64,000 bases of DNA from Symbiodinium kawagutii (GCA_009767595.1 VSDK01008791.1:166810-230809); one strand, 5' to 3'. Positions 44,880 through 55,271 are shown, counted from the first letter of the stretch. The notes: a model not told the origin generated them from the letters alone. Translations and numbers: made by a program.

Positions 44880-46060
44880 CTGATCTCACCAACACCAGTG
44901 ACACCTTGGCATCAACAGAAACCAGCAACAGCCAAGAAAGAACCGACAGTGGTACAGTACCTAAACCGCAAGCAATTACCCAAGAAACAATCAAGTTTAG
45001 CTACCAGCCATATCCAAGGAAAAACCTAGTATTCGTACCTAAGACCAGCAGCAAAACTCAAGGAATAATCCACATCCGTAACCAGCAATGCGCAACACAG
45101 TCAACATCAGTAAAGAAACAATACACTAGCACCAAAATTCACCAGTAATACCTGAGAAAACAACATGGCTAAAAAGCAATGATGAAGAGCATACAGCAAC
45201 AGGCAACACCCAAGAAAGAATCAACATTCGTATATACACAAAATAAGCAGCAATACCCAAGAAATGCTGAACAACACTCGGAGAAATGCAATCAACATTA
45301 TATAGTAACAGGCAACATCCAAGAAACAATCAACATTCGGACCAATTAGGACCCAAAACAATCCCCAAAAAATAGGCCATACCCAGGAAATAATCAACAT
45401 GTGTTTCTGAAATATCCAGCATTATCCAGCAGTTCTCAAGAAGTAGCAACACTAGCACCCAAAATAACCGTCAATACCAAAGAAATAGTCATCAATACCC
45501 AAAATAACCAACAACAATCAAGAAAGCATCAAGATGCGTAAGCAGCCAGCAATACCCAAGAAATAGTCAACACTTGAGAGCCAGAGGGGGTGAACGAAAG
45601 CTGCGGGAGCGGAAAGGTATGATGGAAAAGAGAGGGCAGGAAGAGGCAGAAGAAGTTGTGAAGTGGTAAGGGGGCCGCGAAGACATGCGGCGACACCTCA
45701 TCAATGGGAATTATATGTAAGAAAGATCCCAGGCAAGCGAATGTTTTATCCAGGGGAGCGCACTCAAAGCAGTGCAGCGGGGCAATGCGAAACCCGAAAA
45801 GTCTGTGTGCTTTGAATGGTTCGCAACCAAGGCCCTGGGGGGAATCAAGCCCAGGGTGTTCAATGCGCGGGGGGACGGAGGGGGTTTGCGTGAGATTCAT
45901 GTCGTTGGCCCGCTGACCGCCCCCCCGAACCCCCAAGAAGAGAGAACTGGCTAGCGCTACCCAAACTCGAGCTGCTGGATGCAGCTTTCGTGATATGTCA
46001 ACATTAGTACCTCAAAATCCTCGCAATACCAAAGAAAATAATCAGCACCCGACACCATCA
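44880..46060. repeat. Degenerate tandem array with CCAAGAAAtAaTCAACATTCG unit
   Basis: From about 44880 to 45572, and again from 45997 to about 46050, imperfect units of roughly 45-60 bp share the core CAATACCCAAGAAA, a short spacer, then AATCAACATTCG and ACCAAAA. At least eight to ten copies can be picked out, each diverged by substitutions and indels. The array is cut by a GC-rich insert (45573-45996). The plus frame 44729-45148 (T/S/Q-rich) is a product of the array. Confidence 0.75.
45573..45996. mobile_element. GC-rich 424-bp insert within the tandem array
   Basis: The repeat unit is interrupted after GTCAACA (45566-45572) and resumes with the same GTCAACA (45997-46003), as expected of a 7-bp target-site duplication. 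The insert differs sharply in composition (GGGGG runs, CCCCCC) and is open in two minus frames (one contains GLDSPQGLGCEPFKAHRLFG, another IPPRALVANHSKHTDFSGFA) and in plus frames. No terminal inverted repeats were seen. It could be a short non-autonomous element. The repeat unit itself contains TCAACA, so a chance duplication is not excluded. Confidence 0.45.
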
Positions 46061-46339
46061 TTATAGGCGCGCCTCGGCATCAGCCAGGTGGTGAAACGAG
46101 ACCACCTGGGATCGGAAGAGTATCACCCATGATGCAACCAATCGCTTCAACACATCGCTTCAGCAAATATAATGTGATTGATACTAAAGGCAAAAAAAAC
46201 AAAGAGATTGAACCAGGAAAATAGAAAGAGAGTAGTGAACAGCGGAATGGTAAACAAACAATCACGGCAGTAACTGCTACGTGCTCCTGCGATCAGCACG
46301 ATTGAGCCATATACCGAGCTGTTTAAACATGTTACTGTA

Positions 46340-46492
46340 AGAATAGTGGGGGGCATTGGTTCCCCATGCGTTGCCAAAAGCCAGCTCGGTCACAGGGTGG
46401 CCTGGACCACCGTTCATGAACACGTGTTGAACGTGTTGGCTATGGTCGCTACTGGCCATTGTTCGTTCACCGGAACCGAGGCCCATTAGTAT
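46340..46492 (-). CDS. Candidate exon resembling a ligand-binding domain core
   Basis: After CATCAAAG|A the only long clean frame reads ILMGLGSGERTMASSDHSQH, then VFMNGGPGHPVTELAFGNAW. The order of a hydrophobic strand, G-x-G-S-G, a helix, V-F-M-N-G-G and F-G-N-x-W matches the 'I-L-G-P-x-S-S ... M-I-N-G-G' part of periplasmic-binding / ANF-receptor type domains. The left border is unclear (a GA donor or a non-consensus site). It duplicates in role the exon at 55150-55271, hinting at a second such domain or gene. Confidence 0.4.
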
Positions 46493-46599
46493 CTTTGATG
46501 CATCGGAAAATTGTGAAACGGGGGAAAAAATGTGTCCATGGTAAGAGAGCCATTGCTGGATTGACCGAATTAACCATGAGTCATTTACCAACCATTAAT

Positions 46600-47260
46600 T
46601 CATTGTGACAAATAAATAAAGTGAGCCCTCGTCGGGGATGTTTTTTGCAAGCCGCTCGATCAATATGTATTCGTTGTGAATTGCCGCAATTTGCAATGCT
46701 TAAATCCCCACTACCCATCAACCCTGATTTGCAATACTTAAATCACAACTTCAATCTCTCAACCGAGTTCAGAAAATCTTAGGACTGCTGAATTGACCCA
46801 TGTTGGGACCCCCATTCTTTTGTTCGGTATAAATATTTATTCTTAAAAAGCAATTGAATATTAAAAAGATCTGGATCTTATGGGTCCGTCCTTTATCACA
46901 TATTCGTTATCGGTCCGGGATTTTTGTAGCAACACCAAAATCCAGGAGCCAATTTGGTGCAATTAATCGACCAACGATACGAGACTTTCCTCAATCCTGC
47001 TTCAATATGTTTCAATACCAAAAATCCCAACTTCAACACAATTGTGTATTCGTTGTCAACATTGCTAATTGGTTTACAATCTTCAAATCCCCACATGATT
47101 TTGGCTTCGCAATCAGAAATTCAATCAAAAAATGCGATGTTAATTGATTTGGGGGATGTCAATTGAAGGATTGGGGATGCAACGATAGCTTTATGATCCC
47201 ATTAATATCTATTATATCATCTATTAACATCTATGAATACTCATTAATCTCATCATTAAT
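46600..47260. other. No gene seen
   Basis: AT-rich with GCAATACTTAAATC words. The plus and minus frames at 46854-47147 and 46896-47096 have no recognisable content. Confidence 0.4.
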
Positions 47261-47268
47261 CCTTGAAC

Positions 47269-47444
47269 CAGATGGAATGATGGGACTCTGAATGCTCCGC
47301 CAGGTCCACCGTCACCAGCTGAGCCAGGTGGACGTCTCCAAGGCACCGTGTCGTCCGGGAGCACATCCAGAGAGTCCGAGGCCTCGAGGAAGAGTTGCTC
47401 TGCCACCACCACACACGGCTGAAACGCATCGGTCGAGGTCATCG
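47269..47444 (-). CDS. Candidate internal exon, unknown protein
   Basis: Between CAATGAAG|C and CATCTG|GTTCAA the frame reads TDAFQPCVVVAEQLFLEASD, then SLDVLPDDTVPWRRPPGSAG and a glycine-rich end. An alanine/valine helix is followed by an acidic turn and a P/G-rich linker. The island is markedly GC-rich against AT-rich flanks, in favour of an exon. A second frame is open but arginine/serine-rich and less likely. Confidence 0.5.
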
Positions 47445-48001
47445 CTTCATTGGGAGATAAGATGCTTTTAGAACTTAGGAATAAGTTTTATGATGGTTTA
47501 TAACTTATGGATTTTGATTTCCACTTATGAAGAATGGTGAATGATCGATGGAAGTTTGGAAGTGAAACGTCAGACTTATGGAATGTTGCAGCAGGTAGTC
47601 GCTCAGCAGAAATGCCAGAGGGAAAGAAAGGTCAAGGGAGATGTGCATGTGTGAAGGGTAGGAACCATGCGAGATGCTGTGTTTTTTAAACAGATGTGTG
47701 CTTCAGGATGGTTGAAAGTGGCAGGTACAAGTACGGGGTTCTGCTAGGAAAACGGTGCACAAAGCTTGCATGCAGCTGCCGTGAGAAGCACGGTTGCAAG
47801 TCAAAATCGGCAAAACACTTACGACGTCGGACCACTTGTGAAAGTCAAGATGTGCAAAAAGGGCGCGCCGCTGTGGACGAAGCACACTTGCAGCTCAAAA
47901 TGGTAAAGAACTGGGGGCTGCAACTTTTTGTTTTTCGAATATAGACAAATAGATCAAATAGAGATCGACAAAGTCAGATGGAGGTGCATATAGATACAAA
48001 T

Positions 48002-48140
48002 GGAGTGAGCGAGAGCGAGAGAGAGAGAGAGAGAGAGACAGAGACAGAGATAGAGACAGCGAGCGAGAGAGAGAGAGAGAGAGACAGAGACAGAGATAGA
48101 GACAGCGAGCGAGAGAGAGAGAGAGAGAGACAGAGATAGA
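48002..48140. repeat. GA microsatellite with 46-bp higher-order unit
   Basis: The tract reads (GA)n, then GACAGAGACAGAGATAGAGA, then CAGCGAGC, and this order returns: the TAGAGACAGC word is at 48051 and 48097, 46 bases apart, with a third partial copy. Confidence 0.9.
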
Positions 48141-48189
48141 ATTTAAGCTAGTGAGAGATACTTGGCATTACTTGGCGAGGGCCACGCCC

Positions 48190-48357
48190 CACCATCATCA
48201 ATTGGGAGCATGTGAGCCAATTGGAAAATCCATGAGAAATATCCATCCGGGAACATGAAGAAACGATCATCTGGATCAAGTTCAGATGCACATTGCAGAA
48301 TTGCAGAAGGCTTCCCGAAACGTATGAGTTTGATGCTTCCACACGCAATTCCCTGAG
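48190..48357 (-). CDS. Candidate exon, unknown protein
   Basis: After CTAGGCTCAG|G one frame reads GIACGSIKLIRFGKPSAILQ, then CASELDPDDRFFMFPDGYFS and WIFQLAHMLPIDDGGAW. It is very protein-like, with strands, an acidic turn and an aromatic helix. A competing minus frame (48148-48429) is less natural. The donor was not fixed. It could belong to the ligand-binding part of gene A. Confidence 0.5.
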
Positions 48358-48608
48358 CCTAGGGGGTTCAGTGTTGTTCAGTGCTTCATAGTGCTTCTTT
48401 GAGGTGAATTTGTGCCTTGGAAATTCCAATAACCTCCAAACAACAAGAGAACTTGGCGACGCAGCCCAGCGGCAACTGGCGCAAAGTTGGTCCAGTTCAT
48501 GTTGATGACCACATGAGCTGGCGACCTGCGTGCGACAAAGGACGCACCTGCGCCAATTTCAAATTGCTGGTCTACCTACAGTAGATCATCTAAATCTCTT
48601 CTGATTGT

Positions 48609-48930
48609 TCAAAAAAGAAATCTTGGCGGCCAAAAAACATAGTTTGTCACCCGCATTCCAACCTGATGCTTTAGGGACTCTACCATCTGGCTTATCCCTA
48701 CCCAATAAAAACTAGCCTGGCAAATCGACTGAAATGATGTTAGGCTGAGGAAAGTCCTGTTCGGATAACCCGCGATCACTGCAGTCTCCATGACTGGCTT
48801 GGGCTCAGACCGTTCAAAGTTCAACACCAGCGACATATTGGTGGTTTCATTCCGGAGGCTTTGGCCACGCAGGCAGCCGTCCTGCCATCCACCGCCCCTG
48901 GCCAGCGGTGCGCCAGAAACGACACATTCT
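48609..48930 (-). CDS. Candidate exon, GC-rich upstream half
   Basis: A minus frame is open for over 100 codons. Its GC-rich half (48780-48925) reads APLARGGGWQDGCLRGQSLR, then NETTNMSLVLNFERSEPKPV and METAVIAG. A second frame over the same bases (FLAHRWPGAVDGRTAACVAK) is also open, so the frame is not settled. An exit near ATCGCG|GGTTAT would end the exon at about 48775. N-E-T and N-M-S are potential glycosylation sites if extracellular. Confidence 0.4.
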
Positions 48931-48939
48931 TTGTGTGCG

Positions 48940-49890
48940 CATATGCCTTTGTAGTTGACAAATACTAAAGCAATAGTTGATCAATGGTTAATGAATGGTT
49001 AGCTATTTGTGCATATGTGGACCTGTGGGGACAAAAGGCGTTACAAATGCAGACAGAAGTGAATGCCTTGGAGCATGAAACAAGGCATGAAATAGATATC
49101 TGGGGTCATAACAGTGAATCTGAATTCTACAAAGTGGGAGCGAAGGGAAAATGATGATGCATACCTGTCAACCGAACACCTATAGACACCCATGAATAGA
49201 AATACAAAGGACTATGTGCATACACACTGAGATACTGCAAATAGACACATGCATGCACGTGTACATGTACAAACACATCTCCATATTGATACATGTACAT
49301 GCGCAAATAATTCATGTATATATGTGTGCACATGCCTCTACATAGATGAAATCATACCCACAAACAGACAAATAGATGGTATTGCAAGACATGTACAATC
49401 TAGATGCGGCGCACTTGCTGCGTCAGAATCTGCGAGAAAAGAGCTTGAGGTGCCTCGATTTCCTGTCATTCTGATGGGGAGTCAAGTACCCATATGGAAA
49501 CATGCAACCTGAGAAACGAACCTGGGGGCTGACAAAGTGCTGAGGGCGTCCCCAAAGATCCGGGGGAGAAAATGGGGCCGGGAGGCTTGGGAGAGAAGTG
49601 GGCAGGCACCCGACGCATCTGAACAGCCGCAGAAACGAGTTTGGCAGAGCCCGCTTCTCATGGCAGGATTTCGGATTCTTATCAGCTCTACAATTTCAAA
49701 TGGATATGAGTCTGAATAATTACAACAATTAACAAAAACACAACTCTAGATGCATGTTTGAATATGAAATCATATACATGCATCTGTGTGCACGCAGTGA
49801 TGTAGTGTCAATGAAGACTTCATGAAACAGGTTCAAGTCCATGGGCGTACATGATCTATTGCATTCTAAATCATTCTAAGCAACATATAA
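48940..49890. other. No gene seen
   Basis: CA/TA-rich sequence (49150-49350). A plus frame at 49537-49719 lies in a purine-rich, GC-richer patch (GGGGGAGAAAATGGGG) resembling blocks at 27.9 and 45.6 kb, which might be remnants of one dispersed element. Confidence 0.35.
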
Positions 49891-50059
49891 CATTGTATCA
49901 CGTAATGTCACAGTCTGTTTCAGCAATATATACATATATATGTATATACATATATATATATATTGTAAATATAGATACATATGTATATAAGTGCAAAGAA
50001 CATAGTGTGCGGATGTCGTGAGAACACATGGAATAGATATAGTACACATGGCTCAGTGG

Positions 50060-50190
50060 CTCAGCTGGATACGATGTAGCTGTGCTGCACGGCTTCGCCG
50101 CCTCAACGCCGTGTTGGGCGACCAGCTGCCGGAGACCGATAACGTGCGGCTGGGGCGACAACACAAATCCTCGGTGCCACGGGGAGTTGG
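50060..50190 (-). CDS. GC-rich island, possible exon, strand uncertain
   Basis: A short GC-rich block in AT-rich DNA. A minus frame reads PHVIGLRQLVAQHGVEAAKP then CSTATSYPAEPLS; a plus frame reads LSWIRCSCAARLRRLNAVLG. Neither has clear splice sites. The minus reading is preferred only because of the general strand bias. Confidence 0.25.
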
Positions 50191-50199
50191 TGATGGATC

Positions 50200-52350
50200 A
50201 CTTCGGGGGTTCTGATGGGGGACCCCAAGCTATGGTTCGTATGGTTGGAGTTTATTACTATAAATGCTTTCTAAACTGGATGATAACTGGCGGTACCCCT
50301 ATTTTGACAAACCATCATGTGTTTTCAATGGTGAACTAACGGGAGACTGATGGTTCGGTAGTGGACAGAATGCTGACTGAATGGTCGATGGTGACTCAAC
50401 GGTGGATCCATGGTTACAAAGTGGCTAAGATCAATCTCTGCTGCTGATTATATAAACGGTGGTGAGCCTAAGAGATGGTTAAGCCTGGTCACTTGATAGG
50501 TCGGTGCTGGTTCTATGATACTCAATAAATACTCAACAAGAGTGAAGAATAGTTGTCTCACTCAGAGTGAATTGCTGATATTGCTTAATTAATTATGATG
50601 GTTGCGGATGACCGGTATCTACCAATAACCATTCGCATCATTCGCTGGAGTGACGGATAGATCCCACACTAGTGTCTCCAACAGCCCTGACTATGTGCGG
50701 CAAATTCATAGAACGTTGGCAAGCCCAAATAGATGTCAACCACCAATGAACTGCCAGCTAGCCGTTGGGCAACCAGTAATTAAAGCCATTGGATGACGAT
50801 TAGTTGACTATCAACTCATCATTTGTTCACCATTACTCAACATTAATTCACCTTTTGTCGACCAATTCCATCCCTTCCAGGTCTCAAAATTTTGATAAAA
50901 GCTTTACACTGTCAACAGGAGCACCAGCGATGAAAGTGCACTGCATGTAAACGTGCATGCCACTATGCCCCGCAAAATTCATGGTGCTCTTTGCGGTGCA
51001 GCTTATGATTCTTCATGCTTGACCAGGTTTGTCATGGTCAAGTTTGCCATGTCATGTGTACATTGAAATGTATTATCCTTTGGCAAATAATTGCAGCTTC
51101 AATGCAAACAATTTGAAGCATGGTCAACACTCCTACATGTCGGCCATTTTAGCGACTATTGAATCGTTGGATTGCCATCCCCTGATACCAGGTTTTTGAC
51201 TCATTTGTTCTGGATGACTCTGGCGCGTTCAAGGACCTTGCGTCAAGGATCCAAGTGAGCAACGGGATCACAGGGGCCACCACAGCTCAAAAGTTCAGCG
51301 CCAGTGCGGAGGTTGTAGCCTACAGGGCACCACGCTTGAGAACTCGACTCAATAAACAATTGAGTAGTACAGCGCAACGATATATATATATATAACTAAC
51401 AAGCTAACCAGGTAAATACTACAAACTAAGAACAACTCACCTACAGTACAGGTATATCCAACCATCATGATCAATTATGGTTACAAATTACCCCAAATAT
51501 TAACCACAGGCCCAACTACACCGTTCTTGCCCATAGGGCCGAGCACTTCGGCTAGAGTTTGACTGCGACATGCGGGACTTTGTGGTTTGAGTGTGAGGGT
51601 TTTAGGATGTTTTGGGATGATTTTGGGTGCAGCGCTTTGATTTTGAGGTCAAGAACCAACAATTTCAGCGTCGACAAGGACCAGCGATAGGGGGCACATG
51701 TTGGGAGTCGAAAAATTACATGTTGGGCCCTGGCACAGTGCAATAATCTTTAGGAACTGTAGCATCCAATTAGGAATGTTGGGTTGCTAATGTATTCGCT
51801 ATTATTCACCCTTCAAGTCTAAGACCTATGCCGGATTTGTTGCTGTCCCTCTTCACATGCAAGCCAACAACAACATTCGAGCTTTTATGTTGACATGTTG
51901 TTCCGTTGGTGTAAGGAAATGGCCAACAACTGACAGCTTCCTCCACTTCTTGGACTTTAGAGGAACGGTTTCGTGCCGAGTGGTGTGGAAGCGTTTGCAT
52001 CTGCTGCTATGGTTCCATAAGCGCCCGAATTGTGCTCAGCCAAAGCAGTAAGCGCCTGCCTGTATCTAAACCATCTTAACAAAGCTGCTGTGTCAAAGTT
52101 ATGGTGCCCTGAGCATCATTCAGATGGCCCAGATCACAACCAGGGGGAATTCGCAAAAGAGAACCCGAACCTGGGATAAGCAGTAAGCCACCAGTCGAGT
52201 AGAGGGGTACCCAAAAAAGCGCCAGGTTCTGGGCATGACCGAGGAGTTGAACCATTCAGAATGGTTTACTGCACCATGAAACCATGATGGCTTAAAAACA
52301 CTAGTTACATCTACTATAGTTACTAATCCAAACATTTTTTCACCTCGCCC
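50200..52350. other. Stretch without a supported gene
   Basis: Rich in TGGTTGATGGT / AACCATTA words (50220-50880). A minus frame at 51552-51743 (STLKLLVLDLKIKALHPKSS) and plus and minus frames at 51806-52051 have no decisive signals and may be remnants of repeats. Confidence 0.35.
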
Positions 52351-52394
52351 AAATCTCATATCAAGGAGCCGTCAGGTACAGGAAAATCTCTGCA

Positions 52395-52510
52395 GGAGTT
52401 TGGCGGATAAGTGTACATCGAGCTGTAAATTCCTTGTCGCGGCTGGCGGACGGGCAATGCCAATGCAAAGTAGACATGTTGGTTCCTACTTCCTAAGATC
52501 ATATCATAAT
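52395..52510 (-). CDS. Coding island, frame unresolved
   Basis: After GATCTTAG|G one frame reads EVGTNMSTLHWHCPSASRDK then EFTARCTLIRQTPAEIFLYL; another reads GSRNQHVYFALALPVRQPRQ then GIYSSMYTYPPNSCRDFPVP. Both look like protein. The island is GC-richer than its flanks. An exon is likely. Confidence 0.35.
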
Positions 52511-52892
52511 GGGTTTCAATAATGCCTGTACACCCAGAACTGCAATCAACTAGAACCATCAACCATGTGTTTATCCATTTGAGCGTTTCATTGAACATAA
52601 AACTTCGAAGAAAAAGGTTCTACTTGACACACCTGAATGCTAGCTAGAGGGAACCAAGTCTGAGGGTGACGTGCTGTGATCAGACGTGTTAATTCTTTAC
52701 ACGCACAGCGACCCACGCAATCCGGAGACTTGTTCTGATATACTTATTCACCTCTATACAAAAGAATGTATACATCTACATCAACAAACACAACCTGATC
52801 ATTCGATTTGCGATTCTGTAACCTTTTGCCTGGTTGCCGGTGGCGCACCCGCCGTTTTGGTTCATGGCATGACCTTTCAAAGCCAGTCTTAC

Positions 52893-53004
52893 AACAGCAC
52901 CAGCAACAAGGTGCAGCCCTAGCCGAGTAGCCAGCATAGAACGAAGGAGTTTCCGGCAGTTCAAGGGATTCCTGGTGACCAGCACACAGGATGTAAACCC
53001 CTCA
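52893..53004 (-). CDS. Candidate exon ending in a cysteine cluster
   Basis: A good donor (GCTGTT|GTAAGA) closes the frame VYILCAGHQESLELPETPSF then YAGYSARAAPCCWCC. The acceptor is probably GGCTGAG|GG. A longer competing minus frame (52776-53126, with TSCVLVTRNPLNCRKLLRSM) runs through the donor. The C-C-W-C-C end would suit an extracellular cysteine-rich part. Confidence 0.35.
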
Positions 53005-53199
53005 GCCTTGTCAATAGGAAACCAACATGCGGCGCAGCGGAAGCTTGAAAATTCATGTTTGTGCTTCTCACTCTCTGGCATACGCCATTTCTTTTCCCAC
53101 CATTGGAGCTTGAGTTCAAAGGCCAAATTGCATTATCATGACATTGCGATTCAGTACATGTACCTTGCATCAGCTTCAATTACAGTGAGTTGTACTGCA

Positions 53200-54045
53200 T
53201 TATAATTATACTACACTAAATTCATTTGATTAATTTGAAATACGACAACGTAGATTATGTACATTCTGTAGACATGTTGAATCATGTTGAATATCTTATT
53301 TGCATCACATACAAAACACGCGTGACATACAATACATGCCTTCTATGACGAACAAATCTACGACTGCTGGACCTCTTTGGAGCGTTCCAGAATCTGTTTC
53401 GGATTGGTCGGTGGGATTGCGCAGGTTCGTTTGCGGGTTTGTGTTTGGAATGCTTTAGCCCCTCTACAGTTGGAGAAATGCTTTCCTTGGGTCTCAACTT
53501 TTTGCAAACTGAAAACTTTCTACCGTATCGAGGCTTCTTTCGATGATTTTTGCGGTTTCTATTGAGGCTTCCAGCATCTGGTGCAAGAGCCCACGGTTTC
53601 TCAGTCAGGCTCAGCGGGAGTTCCAAAGTTGACAGTTTCATGCAGGTTCCCCCCTTGTTTCCACACCTTTCCCCTTTGAAAATATGGCACCTCGAGGCAC
53701 CTTCGGAAAAAGATCTACAGAAAAGTCAAGAAAAACAAAAAGTCCAACAACTGTTGGGACATGCTCCAAAAAATGCCAGGCTAAGTGGCAAAGTGTATGC
53801 GGACCAGACAAGAGTTGCGTTTAGTTGACGATGGGACCGTCTATTGATGCTTGTTGTCATTTGGGGAAACATGGTGCTGTACGTTCTGTTTTTTGATCTC
53901 ATCATCACCTTTTCGGTGTGGAAAATAAACTCCAGATGCTCTCCCAGTCGGATTGAAACAAGCTAGGCCCAAATCTCATGATGAGATATGATATGATCAT
54001 AAGCTGCTTGAAACGTGTCGAAACATGTTGAAACATGTTTCAACA
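53200..54045. other. No supported gene
   Basis: A basic minus frame (53282-53641) and plus frames (53377-53828) overlap without a domain or splice signals. The block 53340-53850 may be a dispersed element. Confidence 0.35.
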
Positions 54046-54052
54046 TCCTCAC

Positions 54053-54144
54053 CATCGAAATGAACGTGCCATCCATCATTGGTGCCCAGCGACCTCAGAC
54101 AGGTAAACGTCCGCTCGAGGCGTGATGTCAGCGCGTTGAAGTTC
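54053..54144 (-). CDS. Candidate internal exon, two frames possible
   Basis: Acceptor TTGACCAG|G and donor TCGATG|GTGAGG are both good. One frame reads NFNALTSRLERTFTCLRSLG then TNDGWHVHFD through to the donor. Another reads ELQRADITPRADVYLSE and would have to leave at CTGAG|GTCGCT. Probably part of gene A. Confidence 0.45.
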
Positions 54145-54285
54145 CTGGTCAACGAAATGGGTCTCCATGAACCCCTTATGTTACATGGATAAATAGATCT
54201 TAAACACATACTGTAAGCTATCTATCAAGGAAAGTTTCCGTGTGACGGAGACCAAAAATCTCACAATCAACTACATTCACGATCA

Positions 54286-54430
54286 ATGACATCTCACAAC
54301 ACAACATCTCAAAACAGCGCATCTCACAATGCCACATCTCATAACGCCACTTTTCACAACACTACCTCTGACAGCACCACTTCTCACAACACCACTTCTC
54401 TTAACACCACGTCTCTCAACACAACACGGC
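54286..54430. repeat. 15-bp tandem repeat encoding (S-x-N-T/A-T)n on the plus strand
   Basis: About nine diverged copies of ACATCTCACAACACC. In the plus frame (54286-54648, 120 codons) each copy reads T-S-H-N-T or similar, so nearly every unit is an N-x-T/S glycosylation sequon. The frame after the repeat is antisense to the candidate exon 54558-54938, so I regard this as a minisatellite rather than a gene, with some doubt. Confidence 0.8.
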
Positions 54431-54557
54431 ACAGGAAAGCTGCGAAGCGCACTTTGTCTGAGATAGGCATGGTATTTGGTGCATCAAGAGTCCAGAGTTG
54501 TTCTGGGATTGCTTTCTACGGTGCTAGCGCTGGGAGTGTTGGAGAGATGAAGAATCA

Positions 54558-54938
54558 TCAGTTTGTAGACAAGCGTGGCACTTTGAGCATTTGGATTGGA
54601 TCGCACATGAAACCGTATGTTTTCTCGTGGAAGATGCGTTTCACTTGATCGTGAAGGTAGCCTCGTGGATCGGAGGTGATCATTGTGGATCTCCCATAAA
54701 AGTGATCGAGCAAAAATGTGGGATACTCAAACGACAGGTTTGACGTCCTGAAATGAGTCCCATCAAACATGTCTTGGAGTTCACGATTGTCGGAAGCACA
54801 TCCAATTGATCTCTGTTGACGCTTTTGAAACCACCACATCTCTGTTGATGGGCCCAATTCAATTGACTGAACGTTTATATTGCAACGTGCCATGAAGCAA
54901 ACCTCCTCCACCATCACTTTCTCAAAACCCATAGCCTC
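54558..54938 (-). CDS. Candidate exon of gene A (ligand-binding domain, later part)
   Basis: The frame is open for about 130 codons. It reads ETLYEAMGFEKVMVEEVCFM, then CNINVQSIELGPSTEMWWFQ, and ends FMCDPIQMLKVPRLSTN at a TGA. The opening 'Y-E-A-M-G-F-E-K-V-M-V-E-E' matches the helix-G-strand that starts the second lobe of periplasmic-binding type domains. No acceptor is in phase with exon 54987-55046: the GAG acceptors inside are phase 0 while that exon leaves in phase 1. So at least one border is wrong or an exon is missing. A plus-strand frame overlaps. Confidence 0.45.
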   Translation of the reverse strand, partial: EAMGFEKVMVEEVCFMARCNINVQSIELGPSTEMWWFQKRQQRSIGCASDNRELQDMFDGTHFRTSNLSFEYPTFLLDHFYGRSTMITSDPRGYLHDQVKRIFHEKTYGFMCDPIQMLKVPRLSTN

Positions 54939-54986
54939 ATAGAGGGTTTCCAAAAAATGTTACTGCTGTTACTCGCGTTTACTTAC

Positions 54987-55046
54987 AGCATCTGGGGATG
55001 ATGTTGAATTTCAGATTTGTCTCTCCACCAAGGTGTTTCGCAACAC
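54987..55046 (-). CDS. Gene A internal exon (ligand-binding domain)
   Basis: Acceptor AGTACAG|GT and donor GATGCT|GTAAGT are both near consensus. Entered in phase 1, G|GT completes Gly, giving (G)VAKHLGGETNLKFNIIPRC. This joins in frame to the exon at 55150-55271, which leaves in phase 1 with a G: ...KDWVLT-G-VAKHLGG. The agreement of phase and splice sites makes this one of the safest junctions in the window. The intron between them (about 100 bases) contains the 10-bp donor-like repeat. Confidence 0.6.
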
Positions 55047-55120
55047 CTGTACTTTCGAAACAGAAATTTCCAGAGTAGAAGCCTTGCTGTTGAAATCTCC
55101 AAGCAGAACACCACTAGCAT

Positions 55121-55160
55121 TGTCAGCACCTGTCAGCACCTGTCAGCACCTGTCAGCACC
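55121..55160 (-). repeat. Four exact 10-bp repeats creating tandem donor sites
   Basis: GGTGCTGACA is repeated four times without mismatch, on the minus strand, at the end of exon 55150-55271. Each junction makes CAG|GTGCTG, so there are three equivalent donors (after 55150, 55140 and 55130). Only the first keeps the frame with the next exon; the others add 10 or 20 bases and shift it. Confidence 0.9.
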
Positions 55161-55271
55161 CAGTCCTTCGGCAGGGACCACAAAATCATGGGTTTCTGAT
55201 ACTCATTGGCCACCTGCGCAGCTGCGTTGCGAAAGTCCTCTGTGCCAGGGCCCAGCAGCAAGACGGCCCGA
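55150..55271 (-). CDS. Gene A internal exon (ligand-binding domain core)
   Basis: After GTACCCCCAG|T the frame reads SRAVLLLGPGTEDFRNAAAQ, then VANEYQKPMILWSLPKDWVL and T-G at the repeated donor. 'V-L-L-L-G-P-G-T-x-x-F-x-x-A-A-A-Q-V-A-x-x-x-x-x-P-M-I' is the strand-helix-strand of periplasmic-binding / ANF-receptor type ligand-binding domains, where the G-P-x-(S/T) loop contacts the ligand and P-x-I starts the next strand. The other minus frames have no such match. Entry is phase 2, exit phase 1. Confidence 0.6.

Noticed and set aside
50045-50130. tRNA-like D-arm word GGCTCAGCTGG
   Set aside because: No GGTTCRANNCC B-box or T-arm at a fitting distance, and no acceptor stem.
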